NCBI GenBank assembly: GCA_022824305.1
Contig: JAJEAD010000097.1
Location: forward strand, 149,675 to 213,674
DNA: 64,000 nt
Direction: 5' to 3'
Origin: Gammaproteobacteria bacterium
GTDB lineage: Bacteria > Pseudomonadota > Gammaproteobacteria > HK1
Shown here: positions 54,044-63,810 of the stretch, in pieces
Layout: each line of letters starts with the position of its first letter
Position numbering within the stretch: the stretch's first letter is position 1
The notes under the pieces: model-generated
Databases searched by the model: none
What the model saw: only the letters and a program-made list of their open reading frames with translations
Told to the model about the DNA's origin: nothing
Program-made: the position numbers and the translations under genes

Positions 54044-55249
54044 TCATTCTGCCGCCGCGGCGTCGGGAATCCGAGCCTGTTCCTGGTGCCGTGTCCAGTA
54101 GGAGGTGCAGGGGATCCTTGTCCGGTCACAGCGGGCGGCGTATCGGCGGGCGATCTCCGTGACCTCTTCCATCAGGCCTTGCTCGAGGCAAATCGGTTTC
54201 CAGCCCAGCGCGCGCAGTGCATCGCTGCGCACCAGGAGCTCGTTCTCCGCCTTTTCGTTGCGCGGATTCGGCAACCAAGCGATGTCGCAGCCGGTCATGC
54301 GCCGAACCGTCTCGGCAAGGTCGCGCAGGCGATGCGTTTCCGCGAGCTGGTTCATGATCCTCGGGCGGGAGCCGCGCACCGGTGGGCTCTCGAGCGCCTT
54401 CTCGATGCAACGGCACGTATCCTGAATGTGGATGAAGGAACGGGTCTGCCCACCGGTGCCATACACCGTGAGCGGGTAGCCGATGGCCGCCTGCATGAGA
54501 AAACGATTCAGTACGGTTCCGTAATCACCGTCGTAGTCGAATCGGTTGATCAGACGCTCGTCGCGACGGGTCTGCTCGGTCTGGGTGCCCCACACGATCC
54601 CCTGGTGGAGGTCGGTGATCCTGAGGCGGTCGTTCTTTGCGTAGTACTGGAACATGAAGGCGTCCAGCACCTTGGTCATGTGGTAGACCGAGCCGGGGTT
54701 CGGTGGGTAGACGATGCTGTCGGTGACTTCCCGACCGTTGTGGGTATCGAATCGAACGTCCAGATAGCCGTCGGGAACCGGTACCGGTTCCTCGTGGCCG
54801 TAGCCGTAGACGCCCATCGTCCCCAGGTGCACCAGGTGCGTTTCGCCACCGGTCTCGACGATCGCGTTCAGCAGATTGTGCGTCCCGTTCACGTTGTTGT
54901 GGACGGTGTAGTTCTTGTGCTCCGGCGACTTCATGGAGTAGGGAGCGGCGCGTTGCTCGGCAAAGTGCACCACGGCTTCAGGGCGCTCGGCGTGGAGCAG
55001 GTCGAGAGCGGTGTCGAACTCGGTTACGTCGGCTTCGATGAATCGGATCTCGTTGCCCGACACTTCTCGCCACGCCGAGGTCCGTTCCTCGATGGTCCGG
55101 ATGGGCGTCAGGCTCCCCGCACCGAGTTCTTCATCGATCCGACGCCGGGACAGGTTGTCCACGATCACCACTTCATGGGCGAGGTCGGAGAGGTGGAGGG
55201 CGGTGGGCCAGCCGCAGAATCCGTCTCCGCCGAGCACGAGTATCTTCAT
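54044..55249 (-). CDS. sqdB: UDP-sulfoquinovose synthase (SQD1/SqdB/Agl3-like)
   Basis: A 401-residue extended SDR closely resembling UDP-sulfoquinovose synthase, which adds sulfite to UDP-glucose. Family markers are LGGDGFCGWPTALHLS at the NAD site, HFAEQRAAPYSM, NNVNGTHNLL, LGTMGVYGYG with the catalytic Thr, and VYHMTKVLDAF with Tyr-x3-Lys. GIVWGTQTEQT is diagnostic for SQD1 and separates it from other epimerases. The ATG at 55249 follows GGGAAGCG and starts directly at MKILVLGG; an upstream ATG at 55348 adds unrelated residues. It heads the capsule sugar operon. No SQDG synthase (SqdX/SqdD) is nearby, so the product may go into the polysaccharide. Confidence 0.9.
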   Translation of the reverse strand: MKILVLGGDGFCGWPTALHLSDLAHEVVIVDNLSRRRIDEELGAGSLTPIRTIEERTSAWREVSGNEIRFIEADVTEFDTALDLLHAERPEAVVHFAEQRAAPYSMKSPEHKNYTVHNNVNGTHNLLNAIVETGGETHLVHLGTMGVYGYGHEEPVPVPDGYLDVRFDTHNGREVTDSIVYPPNPGSVYHMTKVLDAFMFQYYAKNDRLRITDLHQGIVWGTQTEQTRRDERLINRFDYDGDYGTVLNRFLMQAAIGYPLTVYGTGGQTRSFIHIQDTCRCIEKALESPPVRGSRPRIMNQLAETHRLRDLAETVRRMTGCDIAWLPNPRNEKAENELLVRSDALRALGWKPICLEQGLMEEVTEIARRYAARCDRTRIPCTSYWTRHQEQARIPDAAAAE

Positions 55250-55543
55250 CGCTTCCCTTTCGTCAGGGCAGGTGTTTTTCCGATCCGGCCTTCGAAACAA
55301 GGGCCTCTGCATCTGCGCGGTTCGTTGCGAATGCTGCGGCGAAACCATCCATTCGTCGACTCAGACGGCGAACCGGCCGGTAGTATATGCGTCGGCCGAC
55401 GCTCCCGCGAAGAATCTGGGCCGCAGCCAAGCTTGGGGCCGGTCGCGGCCGGCTCATCGCGCACCCCCGCCCGCTCCGTGCCGCCATGCAGCCCCGCGCG
55501 TTCGCCTGAAATGTGTCCGGACCCGAGCCGGCCGGCCTTCGCC

Positions 55544-57553
55544 CTAGAGCAGCGGCGCGATGACCAGGCTCACGATCGCCATCACGTTGATGAGGATGTT
55601 CATCGAAGGCCCGGAGGTGTCCTTGAAGGGATCGCCCACGGTGTCGCCGACCACGGTGGCGGTGTGGGTGTCGGAGCCCTTGCCGCCGTGATGGCCCTTC
55701 TCGACGTACTTCTTGGCGTTGTCCCAGGCCCCGCCCGCGTTGGCCATGGTCAGCGCGAGGAGGACGCAGCCGAGCAGCGCCCCCGCCAGCATTCCGCCGA
55801 GGGCCTCGGCGCTCATCAGGAGGCCGACCACGGGGGGGGCGGCGACCGCGATCACCCCGGGCAGCACCATCTTCTTGAGCGCGGCGGTGGTGGCGATGTC
55901 GACGCAGCGCGCGGTGTCCGGCCGGGCGGTGCCTTCCAGCAGGCCGCTTATCTCCCGGAACTGGCGGCGGATCTCGTTGATCATCTCGAAGGCGGCCTTC
56001 CCGACCGCGTCCATGGTGAGGGCAGCGAGAAAGAAGGGAATGACGCCGCCCATGAAGATGCCGATGAGCACGTGGGGGTTGCCGATCTCGAGCGCGAAGT
56101 CCGCCTTGCTCGCGGACACCGTCTCCACGAAGGCGGTGATGATCGCGAGCGCGGCGAGCGCGGCGGCGCCGATTGCGAAGCCCTTTCCGATGGCGGCGGT
56201 GGTGTTGCCGAGCTCGTCCAGGGAGTCGGTGATCGCCCGGGTCTCTTCACCGAGCCCGCTCATCTCCGCGATGCCGCCCGCGTTGTCGGCGACCGGCCCG
56301 TAGGCGTCGATGGCCATGGTGATGCCGACGGTCGCGAGCATGCCCACCGCCGCGATGCCTACTCCGTAGAGGCCCACCAGCTCGCTCGATATCGCGATGA
56401 TGGCGCAGATCGCGAGGATCGGGATGACCACCGAGCGCATGCCGACCGAGAGCCCGGTGATGATGACGGTGGCGGGGCCGGTCTCGCCCGCCAGCGCGAT
56501 CTCCCGCACGGGCTGACTGGAGGTGAAGTACTCGGTGACCAGCCCGATGATGATGCCGCCGATCGCCCCCGCGACCACCGCCCACCAGACGTTGGCGCTC
56601 ACCCCGACCAGGCTGGTGATCACGTAGAAGGACACGACGATGAAGAGCACCGTGGTGCCCACGGTGCCGATGCGAAGCGCGGTCTGCGGTGATTTCGACG
56701 AGACCCGGCGCACCACGAATATGCCGATGATCGAGCACAGCAGGCCGGTGGAGGCGAGCCCCAGCGGCAGGAACATCAGCGCCTCGCGCTCGCCGAGCGG
56801 TGAGATCGTGGCCAGCGTCATGGTCGAGGCCATCGCGATGGTGGCGATCATCGCGCCGCAGTAGGATTCGAAGATGTCGGAGCCCATGCCGGCCACGTCG
56901 CCCACGTTGTCGCCCACGTTGTCCGCGATGACCCCGGGGTTGCGGGGATCGTCCTCGGGAATCCCGGCTTCCACCTTGCCCACGAGGTCCGCTCCGACGT
57001 CGGCGCTCTTGGTGTAGATGCCGCCTCCGACGCGCGAGAAGAGCGCGACGCTCGATGCGCCCATTCCGAAGCCGTGGATGTGGTGGGCGGTGTGGGGGTC
57101 GCCCCCGAAGAGCAGGTAGAGCACCCCGAGCCCGAGCAGGCCGAGGGAGGCGACCGCGAGCCCCATGATCGAGCCGCCGAAGAAAGCTACGGTGAGCGCG
57201 TCGGCCGCACCGTGCGAATGGGCGGCGGTAGTGGTGCGCACGTTGGCCCGGGTGGCGGTGCTCATGCCGATGTAGCCGGCTCCGGCCGAGCACAGTGCGC
57301 CGACCAGGAACGCGAGCGCGGTGCTGAACCCCAGTCCGGGGGAGAAGAAGAGGAGCACCAGGAGCACGAGGCAGAACCACGCGAGCATGGTGTACTCGCG
57401 GCGCATGAAGACCATCGCGCCGAGATGGATCTGCTCGGCGATCTCTGCGACCTTCGCTTCGCCTTCGGGGAAGTCCTTGACCCGCTGATAGATGTACCAG
57501 GCGCTGCCCAGTCCCACGAGGCCGAAGATGACCGGCCAGACGTTAGCGCTCAT
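55544..57553 (-). CDS. hppA: Membrane-bound proton/sodium-pumping pyrophosphatase
   Basis: A 669-residue inner-membrane enzyme with about 16 membrane helices that couples pyrophosphate hydrolysis to ion pumping. The substrate site includes [20 protein letters not shown] and the Asp cluster [16 protein letters not shown]; the C-terminal part has [14 protein letters not shown]. Ala453 in [11 protein letters not shown] occupies the position where K+-independent enzymes have Lys, so a K+-dependent type is predicted. Whether H+ or Na+ is pumped cannot be decided here. It has a good promoter and is divergent from the FAD oxidoreductase. With the PPi-phosphofructokinase it indicates pyrophosphate-based energy economy. 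Confidence 0.95.
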   Translation of the reverse strand: MSANVWPVIFGLVGLGSAWYIYQRVKDFPEGEAKVAEIAEQIHLGAMVFMRREYTMLAWFCLVLLVLLFFSPGLGFSTALAFLVGALCSAGAGYIGMSTATRANVRTTTAAHSHGAADALTVAFFGGSIMGLAVASLGLLGLGVLYLLFGGDPHTAHHIHGFGMGASSVALFSRVGGGIYTKSADVGADLVGKVEAGIPEDDPRNPGVIADNVGDNVGDVAGMGSDIFESYCGAMIATIAMASTMTLATISPLGEREALMFLPLGLASTGLLCSIIGIFVVRRVSSKSPQTALRIGTVGTTVLFIVVSFYVITSLVGVSANVWWAVVAGAIGGIIIGLVTEYFTSSQPVREIALAGETGPATVIITGLSVGMRSVVIPILAICAIIAISSELVGLYGVGIAAVGMLATVGITMAIDAYGPVADNAGGIAEMSGLGEETRAITDSLDELGNTTAAIGKGFAIGAAALAALAIITAFVETVSASKADFALEIGNPHVLIGIFMGGVIPFFLAALTMDAVGKAAFEMINEIRRQFREISGLLEGTARPDTARCVDIATTAALKKMVLPGVIAVAAPPVVGLLMSAEALGGMLAGALLGCVLLALTMANAGGAWDNAKKYVEKGHHGGKGSDTHTATVVGDTVGDPFKDTSGPSMNILINVMAIVSLVIAPLL

Positions 57554-57660
57554 GAACCCTCCCGAATGTTCGGCGACGAGCGGAGGAGAGCGGACCGGAA
57601 GACCGGTCGCGACCTGTCGCGCGATCCGGCTTGCCGTTCCCCCTGCCGCAAAGCCGACGG

Positions 57661-57689
57661 AATATAGTGGAATCGCCCCCTACGGACAA
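57661..57689 (-). promoter_or_regulatory. hppA promoter
   Basis: On the minus strand TTGTCC (57684-57689) and TATATT (57661-57666) are separated by exactly 17 bp, a strong sigma70-type promoter in GC-rich DNA. It would start transcription about 100 bp before the hppA ATG. Confidence 0.75.
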
Positions 57690-57841
57690 TTTCCTGCCGG
57701 CTCGCCCCCGGATCCTTCACGCAACGCCGCGTGCTCCGGGCCGGGAAGCGCAATCGGAGGGCGAGTCGCCGTGCCGGAGAGGCGCTCGGGAGGCCGCCCG
57801 GGCCGGAGCGCCGGGGCGCCTCGCACGAGGCCCTAGAGGGA

Positions 57842-59119
57842 ATGCCCGCCGACCACCCCGATTCCTGGTACGCGGCCACCGCCAATGCGCACCGCGCCTT
57901 TCCTCCCCTGCGCGGGGAGCTGCGCGCGGACGTGTGCGTCGTGGGCGGGGGCTATACCGGCCTTTCCGCCGCGTTGCACCTTGCCGAGCGCGGTTACGAG
58001 GTGGCGCTGCTCGAGGCGGCGCGCGTGGGCTGGGGCGCATCGGGGCGAAACGGGGGCCAGGTCGGCAGCGGACAGCGCCGGGACATCCTCGAGATCGAGG
58101 CGCGCTACGGGAGCGGGCGCGCCCGTGCGCTCTGGGATCTGGCGGAGGAGGCCAAGGCGCTGCTGCGCGAGAGGGTGGAGCGTCACCGCATCGACTGCGA
58201 CTGGAAGCCCGGCAACCTCCTCGCGGTGACGAAGGCGCGCTACCTCCCGGAGCTGCGCCGCGAGACCGAGCACCTGGCCTCGCGCTACGGCTATCGCGGC
58301 TACCGCATGTTGTCGCGGGACGAGGTGCGGGGGATGGTCGCGAGCGAGCGCTACTGCGGCGGCCAGTTCGACGCGGGCGGCGCCCACCTGCATCCCCTCA
58401 ACCTCGCGCTCGGCCTCGCCGATGCCGCCACCGGCGCCGGGGCGCGGCTGCACGAGCAGTCCGCGGCGACTTCCATCTCCTGGGGCCGGGATCCCCTCGT
58501 GCGCACCGCGGGGGGACAGGTGAGGGCCCGATACGTGCTGCTCTGCGGCAACGCGTACCTCGGCGGCCTCGTGCCGGAGCTGCGCTCCCGGGTCCTGCCG
58601 ATCGCGAATCACCTGCTCGCGACCGAGCCGCTCGGGGCCGAGCGCGCCGCCGCCCTCATCCCCGCCGACTGCTGCGTGCACGCGAGCAAGTTCGTGGTGG
58701 ACTACTACCGGCTCTCCCCGGACGGCCGGCTGATCTTCGGCGGAGGCGAGACCTACCGGGACCGGCCGCCACGCGATCTGCGCGCCTTCGTGCGCCGCTA
58801 CATGCTGGCGGTGTTCCCCCAGCTCGCCGACGTGCGCATCGACTACGCGTGGAGCGGGCGCCTCGCCATCACCCGCAGCCGCCTTCCCCACTTCGGACGG
58901 ATCCGGGATTGCGGCTTCTTCGCCCACGGCTTCTCCGGCCACGGGGTCGCCCTCACCCAGCTCGCGGGCAAGCTGCTCGCGGATGCGGTGGCGGGCAGCG
59001 CGGAGCGCTTCGACGTGTTCGCCGGCCTGCCGCACCGGCGTTTCCCGGGCGGGACTGCGCTGCGCCAGCCCCTGCTCGCGGCGGGAATGCTCTACTACGC
59101 CCTCAGGGACCGGCTTTGA
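57842..59119 (+). CDS. FAD-dependent oxidoreductase (gamma-glutamylputrescine oxidase-like)
   Basis: A 425-residue DAO-family flavoenzyme that oxidises an amine or amino acid. The FAD motif is VCVVGGGYTGLSAALHLAERG, followed by LLEAARVGWGASGRNGGQ, the DAO second motif. The C-terminal FAD-contacting segment is CGFFAHGFSGHGVALTQ. This layout is that of PuuB. The ATG at 57842 begins MPADHPDSWYAATA, a typical short lead (SYYAATA) for this group. PuuB would need a gamma-glutamylputrescine synthetase, which is not in the window; the polyamine-type importer is 42 kb away. Confidence 0.88.
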   Translation: MPADHPDSWYAATANAHRAFPPLRGELRADVCVVGGGYTGLSAALHLAERGYEVALLEAARVGWGASGRNGGQVGSGQRRDILEIEARYGSGRARALWDLAEEAKALLRERVERHRIDCDWKPGNLLAVTKARYLPELRRETEHLASRYGYRGYRMLSRDEVRGMVASERYCGGQFDAGGAHLHPLNLALGLADAATGAGARLHEQSAATSISWGRDPLVRTAGGQVRARYVLLCGNAYLGGLVPELRSRVLPIANHLLATEPLGAERAAALIPADCCVHASKFVVDYYRLSPDGRLIFGGGETYRDRPPRDLRAFVRRYMLAVFPQLADVRIDYAWSGRLAITRSRLPHFGRIRDCGFFAHGFSGHGVALTQLAGKLLADAVAGSAERFDVFAGLPHRRFPGGTALRQPLLAAGMLYYALRDRL

Positions 59120-59149
59120 AGGACGGGCGAGGTCGACGTCGAAACGCCG

Positions 59150-59353
59150 TCATTTCGCAGCCTCCCGCTCGCGACGCTGCTCGCGGTCGATGAGGAACTC
59201 CGAAAGCACGCCCACCGTGCCCTCGAGCCTCGCCATCCGCTCGCGCAGGTCACCGATGTCGCGGCGCATCGCGTACTGCCCGGGAAGGATGGCCGCCGCC
59301 AGCATGATCGCCGCCCCGATGGTGGCGATGAACTCGGGTGAGACGGCCTTCAT
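59150..59353 (-). CDS. Small membrane protein with coiled coil, duplicate 2
   Basis: A 67-residue protein with an N-terminal hydrophobic helix (FIATIGAAIMLAAAILPG) followed by a charged helical stretch (RRDIGDLRERMARLEGTVG) predicted to form a coiled coil. It is nearly identical to the adjacent upstream gene and differs mainly by lacking a short repeat. The ATG overlaps the upstream stop by ATGA. Function is unknown; similar one-helix plus coiled-coil proteins are common hypothetical proteins. Confidence 0.75.
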   Translation of the reverse strand: MKAVSPEFIATIGAAIMLAAAILPGQYAMRRDIGDLRERMARLEGTVGVLSEFLIDREQRREREAAK

Positions 59354-59607
59354 TTGCGGGTCAGTCCCCCCCTCGTGGGGGCAAGAGTCGCAGTCTCCCG
59401 CCCGCTGCGCTGCTCGCGGTCGATGAGGAACTTCGAAAGCACGTCCACCGTGCCCTCGAGCTTTGCCATCCGCTCGCGCAGGTCGCCGACGTCGCGATGC
59501 ATATCGGCAATGTCACGACGCATCGCGTACTGCCCGGGAAGGATGGCCGCCGCCAGCATGATCGCCGCCCCGATGATGGCGATGAACTCGGGTGAGATGG
59601 CCTTCAT
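59350..59607 (-). CDS. Small membrane protein with coiled coil, duplicate 1
   Basis: An 85-residue paralogue of the following gene, with the same hydrophobic helix (FIAIIGAAIMLAAAILPG) and coiled coil. It has an extra ADMHRD insertion in the coiled coil and a C-terminal tail (TLAPTRGGLTRK) absent from its twin. That tail is simply the translation of the twin's duplicated 5' leader. The 254-bp unit, leader plus gene, has been duplicated in tandem. Function unknown. Confidence 0.75.
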   Translation of the reverse strand: MKAISPEFIAIIGAAIMLAAAILPGQYAMRRDIADMHRDVGDLRERMAKLEGTVDVLSKFLIDREQRSGRETATLAPTRGGLTRK

Positions 59608-59649
59608 TTGCGGGGCAGTCTCTCCCTCGTGGGGGTGAGAGTCAACGAC
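59353..59649. repeat. Direct duplication of the small-gene leader
   Basis: The leaders of the two small genes (59353-59390 and 59607-59644) are near-identical, including the shared CCTCGTGGGGG core. They lie 254 bp apart, the length of the duplicated unit. Confidence 0.7.
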
Positions 59650-59750
59650 CGGAGCGGCCCGTCCTTCTCCGGAAGATGTCTCCCGATGCGCGACGAGTGT
59701 AGGCTTCCAGCCCGAGCTTGCATCGTACAAGTCGGATGGGCGGAGCAGCC

Positions 59751-60383
59751 TCAGTCGCCCTCGGCCGAACGGCTCACCGGCGGGCCCGGTCCCGGCGCCA
59801 GCAGGTCGATGCCCGCTTCGCGCAGCAGCTCCGCCGTCTCGAAGAGGGGCAGGCCGATGATGCCGGAGGGGCTGCCGCCGACCCGCGTGACGAAGGTCGA
59901 CCCCACCTCCTGGAGGGCGTAGGCGCCCGCCTTGTCGAGCGCCTCTCCGCTCTCGCAGTAGAGGCGCCTCTCCCGGGCGTCGAGGCTGCGAAAGTCCACT
60001 TCGCTGCGCGACACCCGCATCCGGACCTCCCCCCGGTCGAGCAGGGCCACCGCGCTCCACACCCGGTGCCGGCGCCCGGAGAGCCTGGCGAGCATTTCCT
60101 CCGCGTGGGCCCGATCCCTCGGCTTGCCGAGGACCTCGCCGTCGATTTCGACCACCGTGTCCGCTCCCAGCACCGGGGCCGCGCGCAGGTGCGCGACGGC
60201 CCGGGCGCCCGCCAGCGCCTTCGCCCGCGCGAGGCGCGCGACGAGCTGCGGGGCCTCCTCGCCGGGCGATGCGCTCTCGTCCACGTCCGCGGGCACCACC
60301 TCGAACGCGACGCCGATCTGTCGCAGCAGGTCTTGCCGCCGGGGCGAGCGCGACGCGAGGTACACGAAGGCCGCACCGCCCAT
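59751..60383 (-). CDS. maf: Maf-like nucleotide pyrophosphatase
   Basis: A 210-residue Maf/YhdE family protein that hydrolyses non-canonical or modified nucleoside triphosphates. VYLASRSPRRQDLLRQIG at the N terminus is the family signature, and GADTVVEIDGEVLGKP carries the catalytic Asp. GIIGLPLFETAELL near the C terminus matches the family. The ATG at 60383 follows AGGAACCAG; the longer upstream frame is not family-like. It is the last gene of the holA-to-maf housekeeping block. Confidence 0.93.
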   Translation of the reverse strand: MGGAAFVYLASRSPRRQDLLRQIGVAFEVVPADVDESASPGEEAPQLVARLARAKALAGARAVAHLRAAPVLGADTVVEIDGEVLGKPRDRAHAEEMLARLSGRRHRVWSAVALLDRGEVRMRVSRSEVDFRSLDARERRLYCESGEALDKAGAYALQEVGSTFVTRVGGSPSGIIGLPLFETAELLREAGIDLLAPGPGPPVSRSAEGD

Positions 60384-60665
60384 CTGGTTCCTGGCCGCGT
60401 TCACGTCCGTCCCGGGCGTACTACCCGCCCGGCGTGCGCCTTCGCCCGGCGCTTCGCGCCCGTCCGCACGGCGCTGACTGCGCACCGCGGTATCCAGGAG
60501 CTGACCCGGGCGCGCCAACGTCCGCAGAGCCCGAGACAAGCCTTGAAGTGAGCGCCCACTTCGAGTGACTTCATCGCTGCGAGCTCCGGAAAGCGACCGA
60601 AGAGGGAACGAATCGCGAAGGGGGGGCCACCAATTCGCGGGGTGAGGCGCGTGTCTCCGGCGCCC

Positions 60666-61136
60666 TCATTCACGATGGTAGGGATGGCGGTGCAGGATAG
60701 ACCAGGCCCGGTAGAGCTGCTCCGCCACCACCACCCGCGCCAGGGCGTGGGGGAGGGTCAGCGGAGAGAGCGACCAGCGCAGCGAGGCTCGCGCGAGGCA
60801 GCGCGCCGAGAGGCCGTCCGGTCCTCCGATCATCAGGGCGAGCGGCGCTCCCTCCCGCTGCCAGTCGGCCAGGCGCCGCGCGAGTTCCGCGCTCGCCATC
60901 GCGGTGCCCCGCTCGTCGAGGGCGACGACGGTGGCCCTCGGGGGCAGGGCGGCAAGCAGGCGCTCGCCTTCCTCGTCCACGAGCCGCGCGGTGGGGGAGC
61001 GCGCGCCACGTTTCGCGACCGGCAGCTCGACGAGCTCCAGCGACCAGCCTCCCCGCAACCGGCGTGCATAGTCCCGGTAGCCCTCGTCGACCCAGGCCGG
61101 CATCCGGGTGCCCAGGGCGTAGAGCCGGATCTTCAC
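60666..61136 (-). CDS. rlmH: 23S rRNA (pseudouridine-1915-N3) methyltransferase RlmH
   Basis: A 156-residue SPOUT methyltransferase that modifies pseudouridine 1915 in helix 69 of 23S rRNA. KIRLYALGTRMPAWVDEGY opens it, MIGGPDGLS is the SAM-binding loop, and AEQLYRAWSILHRHPYHRE is the almost invariant C terminus. Length matches E. coli RlmH (155). The start is GTG at 61136, directly before KIRLYA; an upstream in-frame ATG adds unrelated residues. It normally follows rsfS, as here. Confidence 0.95.
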   Translation of the reverse strand: MKIRLYALGTRMPAWVDEGYRDYARRLRGGWSLELVELPVAKRGARSPTARLVDEEGERLLAALPPRATVVALDERGTAMASAELARRLADWQREGAPLALMIGGPDGLSARCLARASLRWSLSPLTLPHALARVVVAEQLYRAWSILHRHPYHRE

Positions 61137-61199
61137 CGGGCCTCGCCGCAGCCGGGGACCCCGGCGTACTCGCTCGCCGGACTCGCCGGAGGCCCGCAT

Positions 61200-61345
61200 T
61201 CGCGCGAATGACCCGGAGGCATCCGAGCTCCGGTGTTGCCTGTCGCATCCCTTGGATTTCCTCCAGTCACAGGAAGTGACGGCATGTTCCGTCCGGCGCG
61301 GTCTCCGTCAAGCCCGTGCAAGCGGGAATCCACGAACGACCGGGG
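61200..61345. repeat. Possible degenerate intergenic repeat
   Basis: This 3' spacer between rsfS and rlmH contains GCAAGCGGGAATCCACG, resembling the widespread GCGGGAATCC intergenic repeats of proteobacteria, and a partner-like CATGTTCCGTCC. No perfect inverted repeat is visible. Confidence 0.25.
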
Positions 61346-61402
61346 AGTGGGGGTGCCGTCATCCGAAGGGGGCCTGCGCACCGCTCCGGTCCCGCCCGCT
61401 CC

Positions 61403-61759
61403 TCACGGCGCCGCCGACGACAGGGTGAGTCCCGCCTCCTTGCCGCCCCACAGCTTCTCGAGCTGATAGAAGTCGCGGGTTTCCGGCTCCATCACGTGCA
61501 CCACCGCGTCGAGGAGGTCGATCAGCACCCACTCTCCGCGCTCCATGCCCTCCACCCCCATCGGCGCCCGCCCGGCCCGTTTCGACCTGAGGACCACTTC
61601 TTCCGCCAGCGCGGTCACCTGCCGGCGGGAACGCCCGCTCGCCACAATCATGTAGTCCGTGATGTCGGTGAGCTCGCGCACGTCGAGCACGACGATGTCC
61701 TCGCCCTTGCGTTCGTTGAGGGCGTCGACGACGAGCCGGGTCACTTGCTCGGGTTGCAT
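61403..61759 (-). CDS. rsfS: Ribosomal silencing factor RsfS
   Basis: A 118-residue protein that binds uL14 and blocks subunit joining when nutrients are scarce. VVDALNERKGEDIVVLDV, ELTDITDYMIVASGRSRRQ and the later WVLIDLLDAVVHVM are the conserved family segments. Its ATG overlaps the nadD stop by 19 bp, implying translational coupling. The length is standard. Confidence 0.96.
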   Translation of the reverse strand: MQPEQVTRLVVDALNERKGEDIVVLDVRELTDITDYMIVASGRSRRQVTALAEEVVLRSKRAGRAPMGVEGMERGEWVLIDLLDAVVHVMEPETRDFYQLEKLWGGKEAGLTLSSAAP

Positions 61760-62391
61760 GGGCGATAGCTACCTCGCGTTTCGATCACTTCGAGGACCGC
61801 GGGCGGCACCATGCCGTCCACGCGGCGTCCCCGGGCGAGACGGTGGCGGACGCACGATGCCGAGACATCGGGCACGCGGATGTCGGCCACGTGCACCAGG
61901 CCGGCCGGACGGCGACGGAGCGCGGCAGGGTCCGCGACGCCCCGCTGCCCGAGGAGTCGGGCGATCGGTCCGTGTTCGGGCGGCGATGCGCCCGGGCGCT
62001 CGGCCACCGCGAGATGCGCGAGCGCCGGGATCTCCGGCCAGCGCTCCCACCGGTCGAGGCGCAGGAAGGCGTCGAGGCCCATCAGGAAGCACAGCGGCTC
62101 CCCCGGGTGCTCGCGGCGCAGCTCGATCAGGGTGTCCACCGTGCAGGTGGGGCCGGGCCGGTCCAGCTCCCGGGGGTCCACCGCGAGCTCCTCGATCCCC
62201 TCGGCCGCTGCCCGCAGCATCGCGCAGCGCGCCTCCGCGCTCGCAATCGGAGGCGCCCGAAGCCGCGGCTCGGACGCCGGCACGAGGCGCACCGAATCCA
62301 GCCCCAGGCGCTCGCGCATCCCGAGCGCGAGGCGCAGGTGCCCGCAGTGCACCGGGTCGAAGGTGCCGCCGAGGATTCCGATGGCGGCCAC
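61741..62391 (-). CDS. nadD: Nicotinate-nucleotide adenylyltransferase
   Basis: A 216-residue enzyme that joins ATP and nicotinate mononucleotide to make deamido-NAD. The nucleotidyltransferase signature is GGTFDPVHCGHLRLAL, FLMGLDAFLRLDRWERW is family-specific, and PDVSASCVRHRLARG takes the place of the ISSTxIR motif. The GTG at 62391 starts just before AAIGILGGTFDP and is preferred over a TTG at 62409. It lies between proA and rsfS in the housekeeping block. Confidence 0.95.
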   Translation of the reverse strand: MAAIGILGGTFDPVHCGHLRLALGMRERLGLDSVRLVPASEPRLRAPPIASAEARCAMLRAAAEGIEELAVDPRELDRPGPTCTVDTLIELRREHPGEPLCFLMGLDAFLRLDRWERWPEIPALAHLAVAERPGASPPEHGPIARLLGQRGVADPAALRRRPAGLVHVADIRVPDVSASCVRHRLARGRRVDGMVPPAVLEVIETRGSYRPCNPSK

Positions 62392-62454
62392 TACGCGGGC
62401 ACACCGCAATCGCGCGCACCTCGCCGGGGCCGCCCGTCGCGCCTCGCGTCTTCC

Positions 62455-63711
62455 TCAGGTCCTGACGTGGCCGTCTCCGAGCACGATGAACTTCTGCGAG
62501 GTCAGGCCTTCGAGTCCCACCGGACCGCGGGCGTGGAGCTTGTCGGTGCTGATGCCGATCTCCGCCCCGAGGCCGTACTCGAAGCCGTCGGCAAAGCGGG
62601 TCGAGGCGTTGACCATCACCGAGCTCGAGTCCACTTCGGCGAGGAAGCGCCGGGCCCGGGACCCGTCCTCGGTGACGATCGCGTCGGTGTGTTGGGAACC
62701 GTGCGCGCTGATGTGGTCCATCGCCTCGTCCAGATCGGACACCACCCTGACCGAGAGGACGGGGGCAAGGTACTCGGTGTCCCAGTCCTCTTCGCTCGCC
62801 GCGCGGCAGCCGGGCAGGATCGCCCGGGTCTCGGGACAGCCGCGCAGCTCCACCCGCGCCTCCTCGAAGCGTGCGCCGAGGGGAGGCAGCACCTCGCCCG
62901 CGACCTCGCGCGCGACGAGCAGGGTCTCCATCGTGTTGCAGGTGCCGAAACGCTGCGCCTTCGCGTTGTAGGCGATCTCCTGCGCCTTGCCGAGGTCGGC
63001 GCGATCGTCGATGTAGACGTGGCACACCCCGTCGAGGTGCTTGATCACCGGGATCGTCGCTTCCCGGGAGATGCGCTCGATGAGGCTCTTCCCCCCTCTC
63101 GGCACGATGACGTCGACATGCTCGTCCATGCCGACCAGGGCCCCGACCGCGGCCCGGTCGGTCGTCTCGACCACCTGCACTGCGTCCACCGGAAGCCCCG
63201 CGTGACCGAGGCCTTCCGCGACGCAGCGCGCGATCGCGAGGTTGGATCGGATGGACTCCGATCCCCCCCGAAGGATCGTGGCGTTGCCGGCCTTGAGGCA
63301 CAGCCCCGCCGCGTCGGCGGTGACGTTCGGGCGCGACTCGTAGACGATCCCGATGACGCCGAGCGGCACCCGCATCCGGCCGACCTGGATGCCGGAGGGT
63401 CGGTAGCGCAGCTCGCTCACCTCCCCGACGGGGTCGGGCAGCGCCGCGATCTCGCGCAGGCCCTCGGCCATCGCCGCGACCCGGGCCGGCGTGAGCTCGA
63501 GGCGATCGACAAGGGCGGAGGCGATGCCTCGTGAGCGCGCCCGCTCGAGATCTTCGCGGTTCGCGGCCCGGAGGGCATCGTCCGCGTCGAGGATTGCCTG
63601 CGCCGTCGCCTCGAGCGCAAGGTTCTTCTCGCGGGTGCCGGCCCGGGCGAGCGCGCGGGACGCCGCGCGGGCCCGCCGGCCCACGTCGAGCATGTAGGCG
63701 TCGACGTCCAT
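62455..63711 (-). CDS. proA: Glutamate-5-semialdehyde dehydrogenase (gamma-glutamyl phosphate reductase)
   Basis: A 418-residue NADPH-dependent enzyme of proline synthesis that reduces gamma-glutamyl phosphate. [20 protein letters not shown] is the cofactor region, [12 protein letters not shown] and [13 protein letters not shown] are conserved, and the catalytic Cys lies in [13 protein letters not shown]. Length is normal for ProA. It sits between holA and nadD, an arrangement seen in some gammaproteobacteria. An in-frame ATG six residues in is an alternative start. Confidence 0.96.
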   Translation of the reverse strand: MDVDAYMLDVGRRARAASRALARAGTREKNLALEATAQAILDADDALRAANREDLERARSRGIASALVDRLELTPARVAAMAEGLREIAALPDPVGEVSELRYRPSGIQVGRMRVPLGVIGIVYESRPNVTADAAGLCLKAGNATILRGGSESIRSNLAIARCVAEGLGHAGLPVDAVQVVETTDRAAVGALVGMDEHVDVIVPRGGKSLIERISREATIPVIKHLDGVCHVYIDDRADLGKAQEIAYNAKAQRFGTCNTMETLLVAREVAGEVLPPLGARFEEARVELRGCPETRAILPGCRAASEEDWDTEYLAPVLSVRVVSDLDEAMDHISAHGSQHTDAIVTEDGSRARRFLAEVDSSSVMVNASTRFADGFEYGLGAEIGISTDKLHARGPVGLEGLTSQKFIVLGDGHVRT

Positions 63712-63810
63712 CGAGTCCGGGCGACTCGCGGTCAGCTCATGTGCGACGGTGGCGATGGCGGAATCCTCGCGGTGGGTATTGGCCCGATGGTACGCGCCGA
63801 GCCGGTCCCG

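Noticed and set aside
59650..59730. Sequence downstream of maf that could be part of a dispersed repeat
   Set aside because: Only one copy is in the window and no inverted ends are visible.
60543..60564. A short hairpin (GAAGTG/CACTTC) between rlmH and maf
   Set aside because: The stem is short, with no T run and no clear position relative to a gene end.
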